Source: Flavobacterium sp. YO12
GTDB lineage: Bacteria; Bacteroidota; Bacteroidia; Flavobacteriales; Flavobacteriaceae
DNA: 35,180 nt
Direction of reading: 5' to 3'
NCBI RefSeq assembly: GCF_004119495.1
Contig: NZ_NRQU01000050.1
Coordinates: forward strand, 1-35,180
In this document: positions 14,607 to 21,724 of the stretch, in pieces
How the letters are laid out: each line of letters starts with the position of its first letter
Position numbering within the stretch: position 1 is the first letter of the stretch
Made by a program: the position numbers and the translations under genes
The notes under the pieces: model-generated
Seen by the model: the letters and a program-made list of their open reading frames with translations, nothing else
Databases searched by the model: none
Told to the model about the DNA's origin: nothing

Positions 14607-15362
14607 ATGACATTCCCATTTCAATTTAAGCTCTTTAACGAAACCTTTTATTGGCACGCTTTATTTGAAACATTAGCCTTTTTTATTGGGATAAGGACAT
14701 ATTACTTTTTGAAGAAAAGAACAGTAGATCCTATTTCAGATATTAATCGTCTTATTATTTTAATTGGTGCAATGGTTGGTGCATTAATAGGCTCGAGAGT
14801 TATTGCGCTGCTTGAAAATCCTGCCGAAATAACACAGCAGACTTTTTTAACTTTTTTTCAGAACAAAACTGTTGCTGGAGGATTTTTAGGCGGATTGCTT
14901 GGGGTAGAACTTTTCAAAAAAATAATTGGGGTTAAAATCTCTTCGGGTGATTTATATGTAATTCCGATAATTGTGGCTTTATTTATTGGACGAATTGGCT
15001 GTTTTTCAATGGGCATTGCGGAACCTACTTACGGCATCGAAACTAGTTTTATTACTGGAATGGATCTGGGTGATGGGTTATACAGACATCCTGTAGCTTT
15101 GTATGAGATGTTTTTCATGCTTTTACTCTTTATCTTTTTCCAAAAAATAAAAAATAGAAAGCTCCCTAATGGTGACCGATTTAAACTATTTATGGTTTTG
15201 TACTTTTTATTTCGCTTTTTAATTGAATTTATAAAACCATATAATCCTTTATTTCTTCATTTAAGCAGTATTCAATGGAGCTCCATTTTTATTTTTATAT
15301 ACTACTCGAAATTTATTAATCGGGTTTTTAATCGTTTAAGCAAAACTTTACTTTTACAATAA
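14607..15362 (+). CDS. Lgt-like (prolipoprotein diacylglyceryl transferase-related) membrane protein
   Basis: A polytopic 251-residue protein with about seven hydrophobic segments. Family landmarks are FIGRIGCFSMGIAEPTYG (the Lgt signature region, normally GR-x-G-N-F), RHPVALYEMFF (normally RHP-x-x-LYE) and FRFLIEF (the R-F-x-x-E motif). True Lgt transfers a diacylglyceryl group from phosphatidylglycerol to lipoproteins. Compared from memory with E. coli Lgt, the catalytic-loop H-G-G-L reads FLGGLLG here, so the essential His is replaced by Leu, and the signature Asn is Cys. I therefore infer a diverged paralogue that may still handle phosphatidylglycerol-type lipid but not act as standard Lgt. 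It begins a tight operon with a Tes-like radical SAM gene 16 bases downstream. Confidence 0.8.
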   Translation: MTFPFQFKLFNETFYWHALFETLAFFIGIRTYYFLKKRTVDPISDINRLIILIGAMVGALIGSRVIALLENPAEITQQTFLTFFQNKTVAGGFLGGLLGVELFKKIIGVKISSGDLYVIPIIVALFIGRIGCFSMGIAEPTYGIETSFITGMDLGDGLYRHPVALYEMFFMLLLFIFFQKIKNRKLPNGDRFKLFMVLYFLFRFLIEFIKPYNPLFLHLSSIQWSSIFIFIYYSKFINRVFNRLSKTLLLQ

Positions 15363-15378
15363 CTATACTTTTATCCTA

Positions 15379-16767
15379 ATGAAAACCCGCGATTATATAT
15401 TCTACGATTATACCAAAAGTTTATGCCCAACTTGCTTGGATCTTGTTGATACTAAAATTGTATTTCAGGACAATAAAGTCATGATGTTGAAACATTGCAA
15501 AACACATGGCGAATTGAAATCGATGATTGCTGATGATGTTGATTATTACAAGCAGATTCGTAATTATAATAAGCAATCTGAAATGCCCTTAAAGTTCAAT
15601 ACAAAAGTGCACTATGGCTGCCCTTATGATTGCGGGTTGTGTACAGACCATGAACAACACTCTTGCTTAACGATTGTTGAAGTTACAGATCGCTGCAATT
15701 TAGCCTGCCCGACTTGTTATGCAAATTCGGCTCCAAACTATGGAAGGCATCGTACCTTAGAAGAAATTGAAAATATGTTCGACACTGTTGTCGCTAATGA
15801 AGGGGAACCAGATGTTGTCCAAATTTCAGGAGGTGAACCAACTGTACATCCTGAATTTTTTAAGATTCTTGACATTGCTAAAAGCAAACCCATCAAGCAT
15901 TTGATGCTAAATACGAATGGAATAAGAATTGCTAAAGACATTAAATTTGTTGAGACATTAGCCGGCTATATGCCTGATTTCGAAATCTACTTGCAATTTG
16001 ACAGCTTTAAACCTGAAGTATTAGAAAAACTTCGCGGAGAAGATTTAACTGAAGTTCGTAAAAAAGCAATCGAACATTTAAATCAATTTAATATTTCGAC
16101 TACTTTGGTAATTACACTTCAAAAAGGAGAAAATGACGATGAAATTGGTCAGATAATTGAATATGCTTTACAGCAAAAATGTGTTCGAGGTGTTACTTTT
16201 CAGCCTACACAAGTTGCTGGTCGAAACGATAATTATGATGATCTTTCAGGCCGTATCACTTTAACTGAGGTACGCAGGAAAATTTATGAGCAATATCCTC
16301 TATTTACACCACAAGATTTAATTCCGGTACCTTGTAATCCCGATGCTTTATGTATGGCTTATGCTTTAAAAATTGATGGAGAAGTTTTTCCGATGACTCA
16401 CTTAATAAATCCCGAAGATCTACTAAACAACTCCAAAAACACTATTGTTTTTGAACATGACGAAAAACTAAAAACGCATATGCTGAATCTATTCAGCACA
16501 GGAATTTCTGTTGATTGTGCTGAAACCGAAATGAATGAATTAATGTGCTGCTTGCCAAGAGTGCAATCAGACACTTTAAACTATAATAATTTGTTCCGAA
16601 TTTTAATAATGAATTTTATGGACGCGCATGATTTTGATGTTCGAGCTGTTAAAAAATCTTGTGTTCACATTGTAAGTGATAAGATGAAAATCATCCCTTT
16701 TGAAACCATGAATTTATTCTACAGAGATCATAAAATTGATAAGATTCGAGAAAAACTGAATGTTTAA
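15379..16767 (+). CDS. Radical SAM protein resembling tetraether lipid synthase (Tes) / COG1964
   Basis: A 462-residue soluble enzyme. The SAM-cluster motif is CNLACPTC (C106, C110, C113), followed by the ISGGEPTVHPEF segment. The N-terminus adds further metal ligands: LCPTC (C16, C19), HCKTH, and GCPYDCGLC then H91, H94 and C96 in HEQHSC, with more Cys near the C-terminus (DCAETEMNELMCC, KSCVHI). This set of extra clusters and the phrase VEVTDRCNLACPTCYA match my memory of Tes/MJ0619-type enzymes, which couple lipid tails by C-C bond formation in archaeal GDGT synthesis. Its neighbour is an Lgt-like, probably phospholipid-binding, membrane protein, which makes a lipid substrate plausible. 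The exact reaction is unproven, and other COG1964 members have unknown products. Confidence 0.85.
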   Translation: MKTRDYIFYDYTKSLCPTCLDLVDTKIVFQDNKVMMLKHCKTHGELKSMIADDVDYYKQIRNYNKQSEMPLKFNTKVHYGCPYDCGLCTDHEQHSCLTIVEVTDRCNLACPTCYANSAPNYGRHRTLEEIENMFDTVVANEGEPDVVQISGGEPTVHPEFFKILDIAKSKPIKHLMLNTNGIRIAKDIKFVETLAGYMPDFEIYLQFDSFKPEVLEKLRGEDLTEVRKKAIEHLNQFNISTTLVITLQKGENDDEIGQIIEYALQQKCVRGVTFQPTQVAGRNDNYDDLSGRITLTEVRRKIYEQYPLFTPQDLIPVPCNPDALCMAYALKIDGEVFPMTHLINPEDLLNNSKNTIVFEHDEKLKTHMLNLFSTGISVDCAETEMNELMCCLPRVQSDTLNYNNLFRILIMNFMDAHDFDVRAVKKSCVHIVSDKMKIIPFETMNLFYRDHKIDKIREKLNV

Positions 16768-16786
16768 TTTACAATTTTTTTAAAAT

Positions 16787-16960
16787 ATGGAAGGATTAAT
16801 ATTTATTGGATTCATCCTCGCTGTGATGTTCTTAGTTGGATTGATTGGTTTAATTTCTGGAAAAGAAAACAAAAAATTCTTTTTAACAATTATGCTGATT
16901 CCAATAATCATTCTTGTAATTGGATTTGGCACCTGTGCCTTAATTATAAGTCAGCTTTAA
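16787..16960 (+). CDS. Small membrane protein 1 of the Lgt-like/radical SAM operon (57 aa)
   Basis: Too short for standard ORF filters. The product starts MEGLIFIGFILAVMFLVGLI, has a short basic loop (SGKENKKF) and a second helix (LTIMLIPIIILVIGFGTC) ending ALIISQL. The ATG is 19 bases after the radical SAM stop and the stop is 11 bases before the next ORF, so co-transcription is likely. Its second helix ends in VIGFGTCA, also found in the next small protein. That shared phrase suggests a paralogous or paired two-helix protein. Function is unknown; a membrane anchor or subunit for the enzyme pair is inference. Confidence 0.75.
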   Translation: MEGLIFIGFILAVMFLVGLIGLISGKENKKFFLTIMLIPIIILVIGFGTCALIISQL

Positions 16961-16971
16961 TTTAAAACATT

Positions 16972-17169
16972 ATGAATAATCCTTTAGTAGCAATTGGCGG
17001 TATGGCTGCCTTTATAAGTGTAATTGCTTTTCTTGTTGGAATTTTACGCTTGATTATTATCTCACGAGATAGAAAAACTTCGTTGAAAATTATACTGTTC
17101 GCCATCATTGGTTTTGTAATTGGTTTTGGCACCTGCGCAGCAAACTTCAAACTGGGAAACATGCATTAA
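16972..17169 (+). CDS. Small membrane protein 2 of the Lgt-like/radical SAM operon (65 aa)
   Basis: A two-helix protein. It starts MNNPLVAIGGMAAFISVIAF, continues LVGILRLIIISRDRKTSLKI with a basic cytoplasmic-type loop (SRDRK), then ILFAIIGFVIGFGTCAANFK and a short tail. The phrase VIGFGTCA is identical to one in the 57-residue neighbour, and the order helix - basic loop - helix is the same. It lies 11 bases after small protein 1 and 5 before a strong terminator, so it closes the operon. A minus-strand frame over the same bases is antisense noise. No known family recognised; function unknown. Confidence 0.75.
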   Translation: MNNPLVAIGGMAAFISVIAFLVGILRLIIISRDRKTSLKIILFAIIGFVIGFGTCAANFKLGNMH

Positions 17170-17173
17170 TAAA

Positions 17174-17202
17174 AAAACCTGGTAATAAAATTACCAGGTT
17201 TT
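17174..17202 (+). terminator. Rho-independent terminator of the Lgt-like/radical SAM operon
   Basis: A perfect 12-bp stem (AAAACCTGGTAA/TTACCAGGTTTT, 17174-17185 with 17191-17202) with a 5-nt loop, 5 bases after the last stop codon. Confidence 0.85.
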
Positions 17203-17369
17203 ATAATGTTCGCATTTGGGTGAAAACCAAATAACAAATCACCCAAATTTGATCATTATTCTGAAATAAAATTTAGATTAAAAAATAAATAACCAAACTC
17301 AATTTTAACCGTTCCAATATTCTATTTCTGATTATCATAAAAGAGCTGTATTCAGTAGATTTTGCCCTA

Positions 17370-17402
17370 TTTATCTCTGTCAGAAAACCTGACAGAGATA
17401 AA
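17370..17402. repeat. Perfect 14-bp-stem palindrome between the radical SAM operon and the GH20 gene
   Basis: TTTATCTCTGTCAG (17370-17383) pairs with CTGACAGAGATAAA (17389-17402) around AAAAC. On the minus strand, where GH20 ends 58 bases away, no T-tract follows (TAGGGC), so it is not a classic terminator. It could be a 3' mRNA stabiliser or a dispersed repeat. Nothing else was seen in 17203-17460. Confidence 0.65.
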
Positions 17403-17460
17403 AAATTACTAAATAATTCAGGCAACACAACTTACTAAGTACTAACTCAAACCAAACTCA

Positions 17461-19527
17461 TTATATTAATTTTTTAAGACTTTCATAAACTGATAATTCA
17501 ACATCAGCATGGTCTTTACTGTTACATTGTTCAATTAAATTTTTAAGCTCATCCGCTTTTAATTGCGACTTATTATCTAACACAAGTAACAGTTCTTTCG
17601 ATGCATCGCTTAAGCTTTTTGCTAAAGGTAAAAACGGCTGCACTAAAGGCGCATTTGTACTCAAATCCGTTAATTCTTTATGAAGCGCAATCCATCTGGT
17701 AAAGAATGCCGTTACTTTAGCTTTATTTTCTGGTGTTTTATTTGCTAAATATTTACTTACTGCATCATTAAAAGCTAATGAATCTTTAGCATCTGGCCCG
17801 CAAGCATCTGCAAAAAGTGTAAACGGAGAATACATTTGATATTCAGTGCCTCCTTTGTTCCTTTTATAACCTTTTAATGGTTCGCAAACATTCGAAAATT
17901 CTTCCAGTGGTTCTATATTTTGATTATTAGAAATGTTTCTTAAAATAACCGCTTTGTTACGAATGTGTGTCAATCCAAGTTCTTCTAATCTAAAAGAAAC
18001 TACATCAAGACGTTTTCTCATACTAGCCATATCAGTAATATCTTCAGCAGACCAAAGTCTTTCTGCAATTGCTGCAGTTCTTGGCCAAAGTCTAGAGTCG
18101 ATAGTTGTAGGAGTTACAAGTTCTGTCCACATTGTTGCTTCTCCACCTAAAACTCTTGCTTTTTCTTCTGCCGATAAAACTGCACCTTTTGGCATCGGAT
18201 CATTTAAGTAATGACTTTCTATTGGGTACAACAAATCGACATAATATCCATTTGACATTACAGTCTTGTATCCTTTTTTAACTGCATCAATCAATGACTG
18301 ACCTGCAACAACACCTTCGTTTGGTCCTCTCCATGCATGAATAATAGCATCTTTTGACATGTTTTTTGTCAAAATCTCTTCCCAGCCCATTAATTGCTTA
18401 CCGTGTTTTTTAAGCATCGGAACTAACTGCATGGTAAAATAAGTCTGCAATTCATGATTGGTTGTTAACTTATTTTTCTTTTTAAATTCTTGAATTTTTG
18501 GATTTTCATCCCAGTCTTTTCCTTCGTTCTCATCTCCTCCAATATGAAAATAAGCTCCTGGAAATAATGGGCATACTTCGTCAAAAAGTTCGCTTAATAT
18601 TTGATATGTTTTAGGATTTGAAGGATCTAATGTTGGTGAAAAAATACCCGCATTTCTTTCAATTCCATAGGTAGCAATTGCTGTACCTTGAATATTTTTT
18701 TCGGAAGTTCCTCCTGTCAATGTAATCACTTTACTGCCTATTTCTGGATACGCTGTAAGTATTGCAGATGCATGACCTGGAACATCTATTTCTGGAACTA
18801 TCAAAATACCGCGCTCATCAGCATATTTTACTATATTTTTAATTTCCTCTTGTGTATAATACATTCCATCCGAAGCTAATTCTATTAGTTTTGGATGTTT
18901 TTTCATTTCAATTCTCCAACCTTGATCATCAACTAAATGCCAATGAAACACATTCATTTTCATTGCTGCCAATCCATCTAGATTTCTTTTGATTACATCA
19001 ACCGGCTGAAAGTGTCTTGAAGCATCTATCATTAAACCTCTCCATGTAAATCTTGGAAAATCTGAAATTTTTGATACTGGAAAATAAAATGAACTACTGT
19101 TATTTTGCAGCATTTGCAATAACGTTTCAAGTCCGTGTAAAGCACCTAAATCGCTTGTTGCGTTTATCGTAATTTTATTTTGTTTGATATCTAAGTGATA
19201 ACTTTCATCTTCATATAAACCAATTTTACCACTTTTAGTACAATTAATCTGCAGTTCGGCATTTGGAACTTCATTTAACTTTGTGATAAAACCTTGCTGA
19301 AAAAAAATTCCTGTTCTACCATCTAAGCGACGCAAAAAACGAGTTACTCCACCAAAAATTCTTGGATTAGGATTTCCGGTTATGTTTACTTTAAAGTTTT
19401 TGTTTAAAGCAAAATTTCCGTCGTTTAATACAACACTCTGAGGCCAAGGCATAAGATTTAACTGCTCTTTCTGAATTTGAGCGCTAGAGGTTACACCTGC
19501 TAATAGTAGGACAAATAAATATTTCAT
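17461..19527 (-). CDS. Glycoside hydrolase family 20 beta-N-acetylhexosaminidase, exported
   Basis: A 688-residue enzyme that releases terminal GlcNAc (or GalNAc) from chito-oligosaccharides with substrate-assisted catalysis. It has signal peptide MKYLFVLLLAGVTSSAQ. The GH20b N-terminal domain runs about 25-150 and the GH20 TIM barrel about 165-515, with FHWHLVDDQGWRIE and the catalytic pair in HIGGDENEG (D332, E333). Later barrel markers are MGWEEIL, IIHAWRG and the tail of the active site, VLGGEATMWTE. A helical C-terminal extension (about 560-688) is of unknown role. No lipobox and no type IX sorting tail were evident, so a periplasmic enzyme is likely. It is the last gene of the susCD-nagB unit, 153 bases after nagB. 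Confidence 0.95.
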   Translation of the reverse strand: MKYLFVLLLAGVTSSAQIQKEQLNLMPWPQSVVLNDGNFALNKNFKVNITGNPNPRIFGGVTRFLRRLDGRTGIFFQQGFITKLNEVPNAELQINCTKSGKIGLYEDESYHLDIKQNKITINATSDLGALHGLETLLQMLQNNSSSFYFPVSKISDFPRFTWRGLMIDASRHFQPVDVIKRNLDGLAAMKMNVFHWHLVDDQGWRIEMKKHPKLIELASDGMYYTQEEIKNIVKYADERGILIVPEIDVPGHASAILTAYPEIGSKVITLTGGTSEKNIQGTAIATYGIERNAGIFSPTLDPSNPKTYQILSELFDEVCPLFPGAYFHIGGDENEGKDWDENPKIQEFKKKNKLTTNHELQTYFTMQLVPMLKKHGKQLMGWEEILTKNMSKDAIIHAWRGPNEGVVAGQSLIDAVKKGYKTVMSNGYYVDLLYPIESHYLNDPMPKGAVLSAEEKARVLGGEATMWTELVTPTTIDSRLWPRTAAIAERLWSAEDITDMASMRKRLDVVSFRLEELGLTHIRNKAVILRNISNNQNIEPLEEFSNVCEPLKGYKRNKGGTEYQMYSPFTLFADACGPDAKDSLAFNDAVSKYLANKTPENKAKVTAFFTRWIALHKELTDLSTNAPLVQPFLPLAKSLSDASKELLLVLDNKSQLKADELKNLIEQCNSKDHADVELSVYESLKKLI

Positions 19528-19680
19528 TTTTACTGTTTTTGAAAAGATGTTATCCTAAGACAACATTAATAAATAGATAAAAGAAACAAAACTCAGATGG
19601 ACTCTTATTGAACCTCACTAATCGCTGCGAAATCAATCTGAATTTTGTAATTTGATTCGTTCTAATCGAATCTATTTTTT

Positions 19681-21618
19681 TTAGTAATCAAAACGTTTAA
19701 AGGCCTCGATTGCTTCATATTCTGCCAATCCTAATTCATCATAAAGAATAGCGGTATTTTTATTTCTGTCTTCGGCTCTAACCCAAAATTCTCTGGAATC
19801 ATTTCCTTGAAACATTACACGGTCTTTTTGAGACTGGTGATACAAAATGGCATGACGTTTTAAAAGCACTTCTGATGGAGAAAGGGGAACAGCCATATCA
19901 ATTTCATTAATATCCCATTCTTGCCATGCGCCTCTATACAGCCATAACCAGCAATCATCCATGTATTTTTCAGATTTTAATTCCCCCATTGCTGCAAAAA
20001 TCGCATTCAAACAAACTTCATGAGTTCCGTGTGGATCTGCTAAATCTCCTGCCGCAAATACTTGATGTGGTTTTATTCTTGCGATAATTTCTTTTACAAT
20101 AGCGATATCTTCTGGTCCTAACGGATTTTTCTTTACTTGTCCTGTTTCGTAAAACGGAAGATCTAAGAAATGAGTTTTTTCATCTTTTAGCCCAATATAT
20201 CTTGTTGCTGCATAAGATTCTCTTCTTCTTATTAATCCTTTTAGTTTTCGAACTTCAAGAGAATCAATTTCGTTTTCTGATTTATGGTTTAAAAATTCAA
20301 TTACAGATTTAAAGTTGATCCCACTTCCTGCTTCACCAACAAAATCTTTGGCAACCTCAGCAAACTTCAAAGCTTCATCGTCTGTAACCGCAATATTTCC
20401 AGAGGTTTGATATACAACATGTACATCATGACCTTGTTTTATCAATTTTGAAAAAGTTCCTCCCATAGAAATCACATCATCATCTGGATGCGGACTAAAA
20501 AGAATTACTCGTTTTTTTGCAGGATTAGCTCTTTCTGGACGATGTGAATCATCTGTATTAGGTTTTCCTCCCGGCCATCCTGTAATGGTATGCTGTAAAA
20601 CATTGAACATATTAATGTTCAAATCATAAGCAGAACCTTCTTGTGCCAGTAAATCAGACATTCCATTGTTATTGTAATCTCTGTCGGTTAATTTTAAGAT
20701 TGATTGTTTTGTTTTTTGGCACAACCAAACAATCGCTTTACTTTTTAATTCCTGATTCCAAATGCATTCTCCAACCAGCCAAGGCGTTTTAAAACGAGTC
20801 AATTCTGATGCTGCTGACTGATCTAAAACAAAGGTTGCATTAGGATGATTTTGCAAAAATGTAGCTGGAACTTCTGAGCTGATATCGCCTTGAGTAGTTC
20901 TTTTGATGATATCGGCTTTATTTTGTCCCCAAGCCATAAGTACGATTCTTTTTGATCGCATAATGGTTGAAACTCCCATTGTAATGGCTCTTTTAGGCAC
21001 ATTATCAATTCCATTAAAATCTGATGAGGCATCAACTCTTGTAATATGATCCAGAGTAATAATTCTCGTGCCAGAATTAATATGTGAACCTGGTTCGTTG
21101 AAACCTACGTGGCCTGTACGACCAATTCCTAATAATTGAAAATCAAGACCTCCCGCATTTTTAATATTCATTTCATAATCGATACAGTATTGATTTAATT
21201 CATCAATTGCAACTGTACCGTCTGGAATATTTACATTCTCAGGATTGATATCAATATGATTAAAAAGATGCTGATGCATGAAATAATGATAGCTCTGATT
21301 GTTCTCTTTACTCATTGGATAATATTCATCCAAATTAAAAGTAACTACATTGCTAAAACTTAAGCCTTCTTCTTTGTGCATTCTCACTAATTCCTCATAC
21401 ACTTTTATAGGAGAAGAACCTGTGGCTAAACCCAATACGCAGGTTTTATTTTTTTCCTGCTTAGATCTAATTAACTGCGCAATTTCCTGCGCTACAATTA
21501 CAGAAGCTTCTGCAGAATTTTTGAAGATTTCGTTATGGATTTTCTCAAATCTCGTTTCTTCAAATTTTCCCGCGCTTTTATAGCTGATATCAGGTTTTAT
21601 TTCTAAAGCACTTTTCAT
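19681..21618 (-). CDS. nagB: Bifunctional NagB-type glucosamine-6-phosphate deaminase fused to an LmbE/PIG-L deacetylase
   Basis: A 645-residue cytoplasmic protein made of two enzymes. Residues about 20-300 are a NagB/6-phosphogluconolactonase-fold deaminase: CVLGLATGSSPIKVYEELV, TFNLDEYYPM and LLGIGRTGHVGFNEPGS. Residues about 370-600 are an LmbE/PIG-L zinc deacetylase with both metal motifs intact: SPHPDDD (H377) and ADPHGTHE (D528, H530, H533). NagB converts GlcN-6-P to Fru-6-P, and LmbE enzymes remove N-acetyl groups, so one polypeptide could do the NagA and NagB steps. No separate nagA is in the window. In E. coli NagB the catalytic triad is Asp-x-His-x4-Glu; here it reads T168, H170, E175. 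It lies between susD and GH20 in the chitin/GlcNAc locus. Confidence 0.92.
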   Translation of the reverse strand: MKSALEIKPDISYKSAGKFEETRFEKIHNEIFKNSAEASVIVAQEIAQLIRSKQEKNKTCVLGLATGSSPIKVYEELVRMHKEEGLSFSNVVTFNLDEYYPMSKENNQSYHYFMHQHLFNHIDINPENVNIPDGTVAIDELNQYCIDYEMNIKNAGGLDFQLLGIGRTGHVGFNEPGSHINSGTRIITLDHITRVDASSDFNGIDNVPKRAITMGVSTIMRSKRIVLMAWGQNKADIIKRTTQGDISSEVPATFLQNHPNATFVLDQSAASELTRFKTPWLVGECIWNQELKSKAIVWLCQKTKQSILKLTDRDYNNNGMSDLLAQEGSAYDLNINMFNVLQHTITGWPGGKPNTDDSHRPERANPAKKRVILFSPHPDDDVISMGGTFSKLIKQGHDVHVVYQTSGNIAVTDDEALKFAEVAKDFVGEAGSGINFKSVIEFLNHKSENEIDSLEVRKLKGLIRRRESYAATRYIGLKDEKTHFLDLPFYETGQVKKNPLGPEDIAIVKEIIARIKPHQVFAAGDLADPHGTHEVCLNAIFAAMGELKSEKYMDDCWLWLYRGAWQEWDINEIDMAVPLSPSEVLLKRHAILYHQSQKDRVMFQGNDSREFWVRAEDRNKNTAILYDELGLAEYEAIEAFKRFDY

Positions 21619-21658
21619 TTATTTTCTATTTTTTGTATTTACAATTTTGGTTTTTGAA

Positions 21659-21690
21659 ATGGTATAGACAACTTTCACTGCCTATACCAT
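21659..21690 (-). promoter_or_regulatory. Hairpin in the susD-nagB spacer, possible attenuator or RNA processing site
   Basis: ATGGTATAG (21659-21667) pairs perfectly with CTATACCAT (21682-21690), loop 14 nt. No T-tract follows on the minus strand, so a full terminator is unlikely. It lies 35 bases after the susD stop and 41 before the nagB start, where a drop in transcript level between transporter and enzyme genes would make sense. Confidence 0.45.
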
Positions 21691-21724
21691 TCACTAACCA
21701 AACTTAAATTCTTATACTCTGTTT

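Noticed and set aside
16962..17162. 66-codon minus-strand frame
   Set aside because: Mirror image of the small membrane protein 2 gene, which has operon context, a sibling protein and a terminator on the plus strand.
19654..19672. GATTCG/CGAATC hairpin followed by T8 on the plus strand, between nagB and GH20
   Set aside because: The T-tract is on the wrong strand for the nagB transcript and no plus-strand gene ends there; stem only 6 bp.
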